DNA of 64,000 bases from Algorimicrobium hallyeonense. Lineage in GTDB: Bacteria; Bacteroidota; Bacteroidia; Flavobacteriales; Flavobacteriaceae. A program made the position numbers and the translations under genes. The stretch lies in NCBI RefSeq assembly GCF_042657385.1, contig NZ_JBHSLA010000001.1, positions 1 to 64,000 on the forward strand. Direction: 5' to 3'. This document shows positions 26,038 through 33,423 of the stretch, in pieces (within the stretch, counting starts at the first letter, position 1; each line of letters starts with the position of its first letter). Under the pieces are notes generated by a model that saw only the letters and a program-made list of their open reading frames with translations, was not told the DNA's origin and did not search any database.

Positions 26038-27123
26038 TTATGACTTCACGTCCAAGGCATCCCGAAGCGCATTTCCCATGAGCATAAAGGCCATAACCAA
26101 ACTCATAATGCAGAATCCTGGAATTAAAGCCAAATAGGGTTTTCCAAGAATGATGTAATTGTAATGATCTTTTATCATAGCTCCCCAACTTGCCATAGGT
26201 GGTTGTGCACCAATTCCTAAAAAGCTCAAGCCACTTTCAATTAAAATAGCTGCCGCGAAATTAGCTGCCGAAATTACAATAACTGGCGCCATAATGTTTG
26301 GTAGGATATGTTTGGTGATTATTCTAAAATCATTAAAACCCAACGCACGTGCCGCTGTAACATACTGCATTTCTTTAACACCCATAACTTGACCACGTAC
26401 TACACGAGCTACTTCCACCCACATAGTTAAACCTACGGCAATAAACACCTGCCAAAACCCCTTTCCTAAAGCTAACGTAATGGCGATTACCAGAAGTAAG
26501 GTTGGTATGGACCAAGACACATTTATAAACCACATAATAATGGCATCCACACGACCACCAAAATAACCAGCCACGCTACCCATAAAAATGCCAATTACCA
26601 GAGATATAAAAACGGCTATAAAGCCAATGAAGAAGGATATTCTAGCACCAACAAGTGTTCTGCTTAATAAATCACGACCATATTTATCAGTTCCGAAAAG
26701 GAAGGTTTTATTCGAAATTAAATCTGATTCAGAAAGGCCATTCATGTCTATCGTTTTGGTCATGCCTTCTAAACCATCAGACGCATATTCTGTATAGGTT
26801 ACTGTATTATTTTGGATAGAATAAGACGTTATTGGGATTTCAGTATCTTGAATTTTCTTCCCAAAGAATATACTTGAAAAGAACGAATCTTCCATTTCTG
26901 TTTCTTGAGGAATAGTTAGCATTTGAACCGTAAATCCTGGTTTTTTAGAATGTATAGACAAATGCATCTGATTGGCATACTGGGAGTTATCAGGCGCAAT
27001 TACATAAGCAAATATGGAAATTACCCCAACAAAAACAATAAATCCCAAACTAAAAACGCCCCAGAAATCTTTTTTGAATTTCTGGAGCGCTAATTGACTT
27101 AATGAGTTGGATTGTTGACTCAT
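26038..27123 (-). CDS. ABC transporter permease, oligopeptide/dipeptide type (OppC/DppC-like)
   Basis: A 361-residue inner-membrane permease. The first helix (~18-40) is followed by an unusually long periplasmic stretch, then 'LFGTDKYGRDLLSRTLVGARISFFIGF', typical of OppC/DppC. The EAA-like loop 'AARALGFNDFRIITKHILPNIMAPVIV' contacts the ATPase, and 'ESGLSFLGIGAQPPMASWGAMI' is the C-terminal family signature. No partner permease, binding protein or ATPase gene is in the window, so its partners must be elsewhere. It is 6 bp downstream of the Prc protease gene and probably co-transcribed. The substrate is inferred only by family. Confidence 0.9.
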   Translation of the reverse strand: MSQQSNSLSQLALQKFKKDFWGVFSLGFIVFVGVISIFAYVIAPDNSQYANQMHLSIHSKKPGFTVQMLTIPQETEMEDSFFSSIFFGKKIQDTEIPITSYSIQNNTVTYTEYASDGLEGMTKTIDMNGLSESDLISNKTFLFGTDKYGRDLLSRTLVGARISFFIGFIAVFISLVIGIFMGSVAGYFGGRVDAIIMWFINVSWSIPTLLLVIAITLALGKGFWQVFIAVGLTMWVEVARVVRGQVMGVKEMQYVTAARALGFNDFRIITKHILPNIMAPVIVISAANFAAAILIESGLSFLGIGAQPPMASWGAMIKDHYNYIILGKPYLALIPGFCIMSLVMAFMLMGNALRDALDVKS

Positions 27124-27129
27124 GAATTT

Positions 27130-29286
27130 CTAGTCCTTAACTGTCGCCATTTTTTTAATATTATACGATGTCTTTAGATCTTGCAAAACATGTAATGCTT
27201 CTTCAACATACACATCTTTGCTTAAGCTTTCATGCCAGCGCTGACGTTTGTCCTTTAAAACAGTATCCTGAACAAAAAGCTTTTGTTCATAAGGCAATGA
27301 CTCGTATGTTAAATTGGTTTGGTATTCTCCAATTTTATCAAAGGTTTTGGATTCCGTTTCGTTGGCATCTAATTTCGCTTTGTAGTCTTCATAATTTAAT
27401 GGGTAGGTTTTTTCATCCATTCGTGCCCGAACCCATTGCGCATTATCTGCAATTAATTTGAGCTGTTCGTTATCTTTCATACGCTCATTACTCATTTTTA
27501 TGGTGGTATCATAATCAAAATAACCTTCCCATAATTTATAGTCGGCTGCATCAATTTCATCCCAAGACAATGGGTTTCTCTGATCCTTTTCACCAATATC
27601 TATATAACTGAAACGGTCTGGAACAACCACATCACTTTTTACACCTTCCAACTGAACAGATCCACCATTAATCCTATAATATTTTTGTCTCGTAACTTTT
27701 AAAGCGCCCAAATCTCCTTCTTGATTATTTCTAACCATGTTGTTTAAATCATAAAAAGATTGAACAGTTCCTTTGCCATAGGTTTGTTTACTTCCAATAA
27801 TAATAGCGCGTTTATAATCTTGCATGGCTGCAGCCATAATTTCTGAAGCTGATGCAGAAAATTCATTAACTAAAATTACTAATGGACCATCCCAAACTAT
27901 AGATTTATCGGTATCGTTTAATACTTCCTTTGGATGCTCTGTTGAACGCACTTGAACAATTGGGCCATCTTCAATAAAAAGTCCGGCCATTTCCACAACG
28001 GTTTGAAGTGATCCACCGCCATTGTTACGCAAGTCTAAAACCAAACCTTCCATGCCTTGCTCTTTAAGACGAATAATTTCATTCTTAACATCATTAGCTG
28101 CGTTTAATTTTTGATAATCTTCAAAATCTGCGTAAAATTTTGGCAGGTTTATAATTCCAAAATTCTTGCCATCCTTCTTAACAAAAGCGGACTTGGCGTG
28201 GGTTTCTTCAATTTCCACTATATCCCGCGTAATTTTTATTACTTTGGTTGTACCATCAACTTTTTTAACCGTTAAAAACACATTAGTTCCTTTAGGACCT
28301 TTTATCAGTTTAATAGCATCATCAATACGCATACCCGTTATGGTAATGGCATCTTTTTCATATTCCTGACGCACTTTCATAATTACATCACCTACTTCCA
28401 ACTCTTTTCCTCTCCAGGCTGGACCTCCTGAAATTAATTCCAAGATTTTAGTATTATCATTTCGCTTTTGTAAACGCGCCCCAATACCTTCTAATTTTCC
28501 GGCCATATCTTGATTAAAAGCCTCCTTATCTTGAGGTGCAAAATATGTAGTATGTGGATCAAATTCTTGGGCAATTGCATTGATGTACATTACAAACCAG
28601 TCATCGCGATCTAAATCATCTATATAATCGTTGTAATAAATATCAATAGTTTTAAGTGTTGCTTCACGCGATTCTTTTTCAATTTCAGCCATCGATTTTT
28701 TAACAACGCGATCCGTGTTTAAAGAATCGGCACGGGCATTTATTTTTTCTAAATTTTCCTGCTCCACCATCAATTCATCATAATTTGATAAATTGCTATA
28801 TTTTAAACGTTGTCTCCATCTATCTGTTAATTCTTTCTTATTCTTCACATAGCCGATGTTTTCATAATCTGCATCGTAGGTTTCGTTTTTCGCATAATCA
28901 AAAGGTTCATCTAAAATAGTTTTATAGATAACTTTAGCTTCTTCAATACGTTTTATTAAACGCTCATGTGTTAAGTTGAAGAATGAAATATCATAAGCTT
29001 TCAATTGATCATCTAACTCCGTTTTATATTTCGAAAATTCTTCAATATCCGATTTGTAGAAATATTGTTTTAATGGATCTATCTGGTCGAGATAATCCAA
29101 ATACACCTGTTCAGAAAAGTTGTCATCCATTGCTTTTGGATCAAAATGACCACGTTCTAAAACGTAGGTTATTACTTGAATAAGCAATTTATCTTTATCC
29201 GGATCATCAAATGTTTTGGTAGTAAAACTACAGGATGCAAATGCCAGTAACAGCAAGAGCACTAAAATATTATAATTCCTTTTCAT
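27130..29286 (-). CDS. prc: Carboxy-terminal processing protease (Prc/Tsp, S41)
   Basis: A 718-residue periplasmic serine protease that degrades or trims proteins from the C-terminus. An N-terminal lipoprotein-like signal ('LLLLAFASCSF') is followed by a Prc N-terminal domain and a PDZ domain (~250-340, 'GIGARLQKRNDNTKILELISGGPAWRGKELEVGDVIMKV'). The S41 core has 'DLRNNGGGSLQTVVEMAGLF', the catalytic Ser in 'FSASASEIMAAAMQDYKRAIIIG' and Lys in 'QTYGKGTVQ'. A DUF3340-type tail follows. The start at 29286 (MKRNYN) places the signal peptide correctly; the ATG at 29304 adds six residues. It is followed at 6 bp by the ABC permease gene. Confidence 0.93.
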   Translation of the reverse strand: MKRNYNILVLLLLLAFASCSFTTKTFDDPDKDKLLIQVITYVLERGHFDPKAMDDNFSEQVYLDYLDQIDPLKQYFYKSDIEEFSKYKTELDDQLKAYDISFFNLTHERLIKRIEEAKVIYKTILDEPFDYAKNETYDADYENIGYVKNKKELTDRWRQRLKYSNLSNYDELMVEQENLEKINARADSLNTDRVVKKSMAEIEKESREATLKTIDIYYNDYIDDLDRDDWFVMYINAIAQEFDPHTTYFAPQDKEAFNQDMAGKLEGIGARLQKRNDNTKILELISGGPAWRGKELEVGDVIMKVRQEYEKDAITITGMRIDDAIKLIKGPKGTNVFLTVKKVDGTTKVIKITRDIVEIEETHAKSAFVKKDGKNFGIINLPKFYADFEDYQKLNAANDVKNEIIRLKEQGMEGLVLDLRNNGGGSLQTVVEMAGLFIEDGPIVQVRSTEHPKEVLNDTDKSIVWDGPLVILVNEFSASASEIMAAAMQDYKRAIIIGSKQTYGKGTVQSFYDLNNMVRNNQEGDLGALKVTRQKYYRINGGSVQLEGVKSDVVVPDRFSYIDIGEKDQRNPLSWDEIDAADYKLWEGYFDYDTTIKMSNERMKDNEQLKLIADNAQWVRARMDEKTYPLNYEDYKAKLDANETESKTFDKIGEYQTNLTYESLPYEQKLFVQDTVLKDKRQRWHESLSKDVYVEEALHVLQDLKTSYNIKKMATVKD

Positions 29287-29439
29287 AAGTCTCAAAAAAA
29301 GCATAGATTATTTTTCACTAAATTAATGAAAAAACCATGCCAATTAAACCAATCACTAATAATTTTTTGTTAAACCATATAAATTCAGGCATTGCACATG
29401 ATTTTATGTATTTTAGCAACCGTAATAAACGAAAATAAA

Positions 29440-30216
29440 ATGACAAAAAGACCACTAATTTTAGTCACAAACGACGATGGTATAACAGCTCCTGGCGTGC
29501 GCGCATTAATTGAGGCCGTAAAAGATTTAGGCGATATTGTGGTGGTAGCACCAGATAGCCCACAAAGTGCCATGGGCCATGCCATAACCATTAATTCTAC
29601 TTTGCATTTAGAGCGTGTAAAAATTGATGAATCTGGGCGTATTGAATACAGCTGTTCGGGTACACCTGCAGATTGCGTAAAATTAGCGGTTAACGAAATT
29701 TTAGATAGACGTCCAGACCTTTGTGTTTCTGGTATAAACCACGGTTCAAATTCCTCTATAAATGTTATTTATTCAGGAACAATGAGTGCTGCTTTGGAGG
29801 CTGGAATTGAAGGTGTGCCTGCTATTGGCTTTTCGCTTTTAGACTATAATTATAATGCCGATTTTTCCGCGGCCAAAATTATAGCAAAAAAGGTAACGCA
29901 AGAAGTTTTAAAAAACGGTCTACCAAAAGATATTGTATTAAACGTTAACATTCCAAACCTGAAGAAAGAAGACATTAAGGGCATTAGAATATGCCGACAA
30001 GCCAAGGCAAACTGGCAAGAAGAATTTGATAAACGCCAAACACCTCAAGGGAAAGATTATTATTGGTTAACTGGGAAATTTGTTAATTTAGATAAAGGCG
30101 AAGACACAGATGAATGGGCTTTAGAAAACGGTTTTGTTTCCGTGGTTCCGGTTCAATTTGATTTAACAGCGCACCATTATGTTCAGCAATTAAATACATG
30201 GAATTTTAATGATTAA
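29440..30216 (+). CDS. surE: 5'/3'-nucleotidase SurE
   Basis: A 258-residue metal-dependent phosphatase for nucleoside monophosphates. It has 'ILVTNDDGITAPGVRAL' (metal Asp pair), 'VVVAPDSPQSAMGHAIT', 'CSGTPADCVKLAVNEIL', 'PDLCVSGINHGSNSSINVIYSGTMSAALEAGIEGVPAIGFSL' and 'NVNIPNL'. The frame is open from 29392, but SurE proteins begin about five residues before ILVTNDDG, so the ATG at 29440 is chosen. Its end overlaps the next small gene by 8 bp, forming a surE-orf-lpxB operon. Confidence 0.95.
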   Translation: MTKRPLILVTNDDGITAPGVRALIEAVKDLGDIVVVAPDSPQSAMGHAITINSTLHLERVKIDESGRIEYSCSGTPADCVKLAVNEILDRRPDLCVSGINHGSNSSINVIYSGTMSAALEAGIEGVPAIGFSLLDYNYNADFSAAKIIAKKVTQEVLKNGLPKDIVLNVNIPNLKKEDIKGIRICRQAKANWQEEFDKRQTPQGKDYYWLTGKFVNLDKGEDTDEWALENGFVSVVPVQFDLTAHHYVQQLNTWNFND

Positions 30217-30493
30217 AAAAGAAGTTTTTATCGGTTTATTAGTGGGCTTAATTGCCAATGCCATAGGTGTATATTTAGCTACTATGGTTTTAGGGAATCA
30301 TACTGATTTTATCATGGCACTAAAAAATGCTTCTGCTGAAGGTTTTCTAGGAAAATTGGTGAGCCTTGGAGCCATTTTAAATTTAGCCGCCTTTTTTATC
30401 TTTATTAAGAAAAAACAAGATTATCGCGCTAGAGGTGTGCTTTTAGCAACCGTTATTGTTGCGGTTTCAACATTTCTATTTAAATTTATGTAG
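30209..30493 (+). CDS. Small conserved-type membrane protein between surE and lpxB
   Basis: A 94-residue hydrophobic protein with three predicted membrane segments (~5-27, ~47-64, ~76-92) and a basic loop 'IKKKQDYRARG'. I do not recognise a family. It overlaps the end of surE by 8 bp and ends one base before the lpxB ATG, so it is translationally coupled to both. That placement hints at an envelope role but gives no function. Confidence 0.8.
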   Translation: MIKKEVFIGLLVGLIANAIGVYLATMVLGNHTDFIMALKNASAEGFLGKLVSLGAILNLAAFFIFIKKKQDYRARGVLLATVIVAVSTFLFKFM

Positions 30494-30494
30494 T

Positions 30495-31610
30495 ATGAAA
30501 TATTATATAATTGCTGGTGAAGCTTCAGGTGATTTGCATGGTTCCAATCTCATGAAAGCTCTGAAAAAAGAAGATCCTAAAGCGGAATTTCAGTTTTGGG
30601 GAGGCGACTTGATGCAAGCCGTTGGTGGTACTTTGGTGAAACACTACAAAGAACGCTCGTTTATGGGTTTTGCGGAGGTGATTATGAACCTCTCCTCTAT
30701 CTTTAAAGATTTCGATTTATGTAAAACGGATATTGCCGAATACCAACCAGATGTTATAATTTTTATAGACAATTCAGGATTTAACCTGCGTATTGCCAAA
30801 TGGGCAAAAAAAGAAGGGTTTAAAACCAATTACTATATTTCACCTCAAGTTTGGGCATCCCGAGCAGGGCGTGTAAAAGACATTAAACGCGATATTGATG
30901 CCATGTACGTTATTTTACCTTTTGTTGAAACGTTTTATAAAACCCATGATTATCCTGTAACGTTTGTTGGTCATCCCCTTATTGACGCTATTTCTGGTCG
31001 TGAACAAATTAGCGAAGCAGCCTTTAGAGCAGAAAACGAATTAAGCGAAAAACCAATAATTGCACTATTACCTGGTAGTAGAAAACAAGAAATTTCTAAA
31101 ATGCTATCGGTTATGTTAAGCTTGACGCCTGACTATCCTAACTATCAGTTTGTAATTGCGGGTGCACCAAGTCAGGATTACGATTTCTACAAACAGTTTA
31201 TTAAAAATTCCAATGTTCATTTTATCTCAAACAAAACTTACGATTTATTAAGTGTGGCTTCCGCAGCATTGGTAACATCGGGAACGGCCACTTTGGAAGC
31301 AGCTTTATTTAAGGTTCCAGAAGTGGTTTGCTATAAAGGCAGTTGGCTTTCTTACCAAATTGGCAAGCGTTTGGTTAAGCATATTAAATACATTTCATTA
31401 GTGAATTTAATTATGGATAAGGAAGTTGTAACTGAACTAATCCAAGATGAGTTTACCCGAAAAAATCTAAAATTAGAACTCGATAAAATTTTGGATAAGC
31501 CAACTAGAAACAAGCTATTTTTGGACTACTACGAACTTGAAAAAAAGTTAGGCGGTAAAGGGGCAAGTGCTAAAACGGCACAACTAATCTATAAATCCCT
31601 TAACCCGTAA
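30495..31610 (+). CDS. lpxB: Lipid-A-disaccharide synthase
   Basis: A 371-residue GT19 glycosyltransferase at the inner membrane joining lipid X and UDP-2,3-diacylglucosamine in lipid A synthesis. Markers are 'YYIIAGEASGDLHGSNLMKAL', 'FIDNSGFNLRIAKWAKKEGFKTNYYISPQVWASRAGRVKDIKRDIDAMYVILPFE'-like segment, 'FVGHPLIDAI', 'IALLPGSRKQEI' and 'VTSGTATLEAALFKVPEVVCYKGSWLSY'. The ATG at 30495 is preferred over an in-frame upstream ATG at 30456 because GEASGD normally lies within the first ten residues and the upstream start would lie within the preceding gene. Confidence 0.96.
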   Translation: MKYYIIAGEASGDLHGSNLMKALKKEDPKAEFQFWGGDLMQAVGGTLVKHYKERSFMGFAEVIMNLSSIFKDFDLCKTDIAEYQPDVIIFIDNSGFNLRIAKWAKKEGFKTNYYISPQVWASRAGRVKDIKRDIDAMYVILPFVETFYKTHDYPVTFVGHPLIDAISGREQISEAAFRAENELSEKPIIALLPGSRKQEISKMLSVMLSLTPDYPNYQFVIAGAPSQDYDFYKQFIKNSNVHFISNKTYDLLSVASAALVTSGTATLEAALFKVPEVVCYKGSWLSYQIGKRLVKHIKYISLVNLIMDKEVVTELIQDEFTRKNLKLELDKILDKPTRNKLFLDYYELEKKLGGKGASAKTAQLIYKSLNP

Positions 31611-31620
31611 AAGGCAGACT

Positions 31621-32763
31621 TTAAAACAGTTTTTCTTTTGAATTTTGAACACCAGAAAGTGTTTCCTGCAGGGACTTGGCAATAGCATAACCCAATAAAG
31701 GCGGAACGGCATTTCCTATTTGCTGATATTGACTCAAACCCTTTTCCCAACTCATTTTAGTTCGCATCCCTTGAAAAATAAAGGTATCTGGAAATGATTG
31801 TAATCGCGCGCCTTCACGTGCCGTAAAATTTCGATGTAAGAACGGATGAATAAAATTACTTTGAAAAGATGCTGCAATGGTTGGCGCAGGCTTTTCAGCA
31901 TGTAAACGCTGATTATTTTGCGAAAAAACAATCTTGGATTTCTCCTTCGGGTTTCCACGTTTTACCGCAGCATGTTCTTGAGAAACATGCGCCAAAGATT
32001 CACCCGCTTTAATTACCTGAAACCGATTGATTAATCGTTGGGTATGACGCATAGCTATGTGGTTAAAAACCAACGTACTTTGCTGCCGTATAAATTCTTG
32101 ATAAGTATTTGATGCATCCATTTCATAAGTCATTTTTTCGGCACCTTCCGATGCTTTTATTTGTGGTAAATCGGAAATGGCTTCCCAAACGCTTACCGGT
32201 TTCTCATATGTTTTCTTTGGGAAAACCGGTTGCTTTTCTAAATCCTTTCGGATGCCAATCATAATAACCCGTTGCCTATTTTGTGGCACGCCATAATCTG
32301 AAGCTAAAAGCACTTGATATTCCACCTGATATCCAATTCCAGCATTTTCAAACTCATCTTTCATAAGTTTAATAACCTGTCCTTTTTGCATGGATAATAA
32401 GCCACGTACATTTTCCATGACAAAGGCTTTGGGCTGTAAATCGGTAACCACACGAACAAACTCATAAAACAACTCGTTTCTAGGATCTGATTTTGCTTTG
32501 TTTCTGTTTTTGTTAGCCAATGAAAACCCTTGACAAGGTGGACCTCCAACAACGACATCCACAGGCTTTGAAAGGTGTTTTTTTAATTCATTTGTAGAAA
32601 TGTCTCGTAGATCGTTTTTAATAAACGGCACATTTGGAAAGTTATGGGAATAGGTTTTTTCGCAATTTTCATCCACATCACTTGCTAACAGTGTTTGGAA
32701 TCCAGCCCATTTAAAACCAAGTGCTAATCCACCACAACCCGAAAACAAATCGACTACATTCAT
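31621..32763 (-). CDS. DNA (cytosine-5-)-methyltransferase, apparently solitary
   Basis: A 380-residue C5-methyltransferase. Motif I is 'VDLFSGCGGLALGFKWAGF'. Motif IV is 'GGPPCQGFS' with catalytic Cys77, VI 'FVMENVRGLL' and VIII 'YGVPQNRQRVIMIG'. The region at ~215-300 is the target-recognition domain, motif IX is 'FTAREGARLQSFPDTF' and X is 'QIGNAVPPLLGYAIAK'. All catalytic motifs look intact. No restriction endonuclease, vsr or specificity gene lies in the flanks, so it appears solitary. Its stop is 10 bp from the lpxB stop (convergent). The recognition sequence cannot be predicted by eye. Confidence 0.95.
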   Translation of the reverse strand: MNVVDLFSGCGGLALGFKWAGFQTLLASDVDENCEKTYSHNFPNVPFIKNDLRDISTNELKKHLSKPVDVVVGGPPCQGFSLANKNRNKAKSDPRNELFYEFVRVVTDLQPKAFVMENVRGLLSMQKGQVIKLMKDEFENAGIGYQVEYQVLLASDYGVPQNRQRVIMIGIRKDLEKQPVFPKKTYEKPVSVWEAISDLPQIKASEGAEKMTYEMDASNTYQEFIRQQSTLVFNHIAMRHTQRLINRFQVIKAGESLAHVSQEHAAVKRGNPKEKSKIVFSQNNQRLHAEKPAPTIAASFQSNFIHPFLHRNFTAREGARLQSFPDTFIFQGMRTKMSWEKGLSQYQQIGNAVPPLLGYAIAKSLQETLSGVQNSKEKLF

Positions 32764-32860
32764 ATTGTAAAATTCCTTTTGAAAGGTTAAAAGTAACCGT
32801 TTTATACCTGTTGTCCAACCAAGTTTTTAAGTTGTTATTATTTTTTATAACAAAAATGTG

Positions 32861-32868
32861 TATTTTTG
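32861..32868 (+). promoter_or_regulatory. -7 promoter box (TATTTTTG) of the NlpC/P60 gene
   Basis: An exact TAnnTTTG match that ends only 5 bp before the ATG at 32874. If used, transcription would begin at or within a base or two of the start codon, i.e. a leaderless or near-leaderless mRNA. Confidence 0.6.
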
Positions 32869-32873
32869 GAAAT

Positions 32874-33401
32874 ATGCAAAAAAGCTTACTTATTTTATTA
32901 TGCCTATTCTGTTTTTCGGCATGTAAATCGACAAAAAAGGCGACTAGCTCATCGAAAAGAACAACTAAATCGGCTCCAGCTGTCAAAAAAATAGGCAGTA
33001 ACAGCGGGACTTATAATTCTCAGGCCGAATCTATTATAGATTACGCCAAAACGTTTAATGGCGTGAAATATAAATATGGTGGTACAACTAAAAAAGGTAT
33101 GGATTGTTCTGGTTTAATTGTTACATCCTTTAAAAAAGAAGCTATACAATTGCCACGAACCACATCACAATTAGCCGTAACAGGCGATTGGGTAGATGTT
33201 AAAGAAGTTCAAAAAGGAGATTTATTATTTTTTGCTACCAATAAAAATAGCCGAAACGTGAATCATGTAGGAATTGTAACCGAATCGCGTACTGGTTTTG
33301 TTGAATTTATTCATGCCTCTACCAGTAGCGGTGTTATGATTTCAGAGCTCTCTGAAAAGTACTGGTATTTTGCATTTGTTCAAGCACGACGAATCTTGTA
33401 A
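32874..33401 (+). CDS. C40-family (NlpC/P60) peptidoglycan hydrolase, lipoprotein
   Basis: A 175-residue envelope enzyme predicted to cut stem peptides of peptidoglycan. The signal is 'MQKSLLILLCLFCFSAC' with lipobox FSAC, so it is an outer-membrane-type lipoprotein, followed by a basic Ser/Lys linker. The NlpC/P60 domain runs ~50-170 with catalytic Cys in 'GMDCSGLIVTSF', His in 'VNHVGIVTES' and the third polar residue in 'EFIHASTSSGV'. The frame is open from 32721, but that stretch overlaps the divergent methyltransferase and lacks a signal peptide, so the ATG at 32874 is chosen. comEC starts 22 bp downstream. Confidence 0.92.
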   Translation: MQKSLLILLCLFCFSACKSTKKATSSSKRTTKSAPAVKKIGSNSGTYNSQAESIIDYAKTFNGVKYKYGGTTKKGMDCSGLIVTSFKKEAIQLPRTTSQLAVTGDWVDVKEVQKGDLLFFATNKNSRNVNHVGIVTESRTGFVEFIHASTSSGVMISELSEKYWYFAFVQARRIL

Positions 33402-33423
33402 GTTATTTTTGTAACTTACTAAT

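Noticed and set aside
31621..32763. Type II restriction-modification system
   Set aside because: No endonuclease, specificity subunit or vsr gene is next to the methyltransferase.
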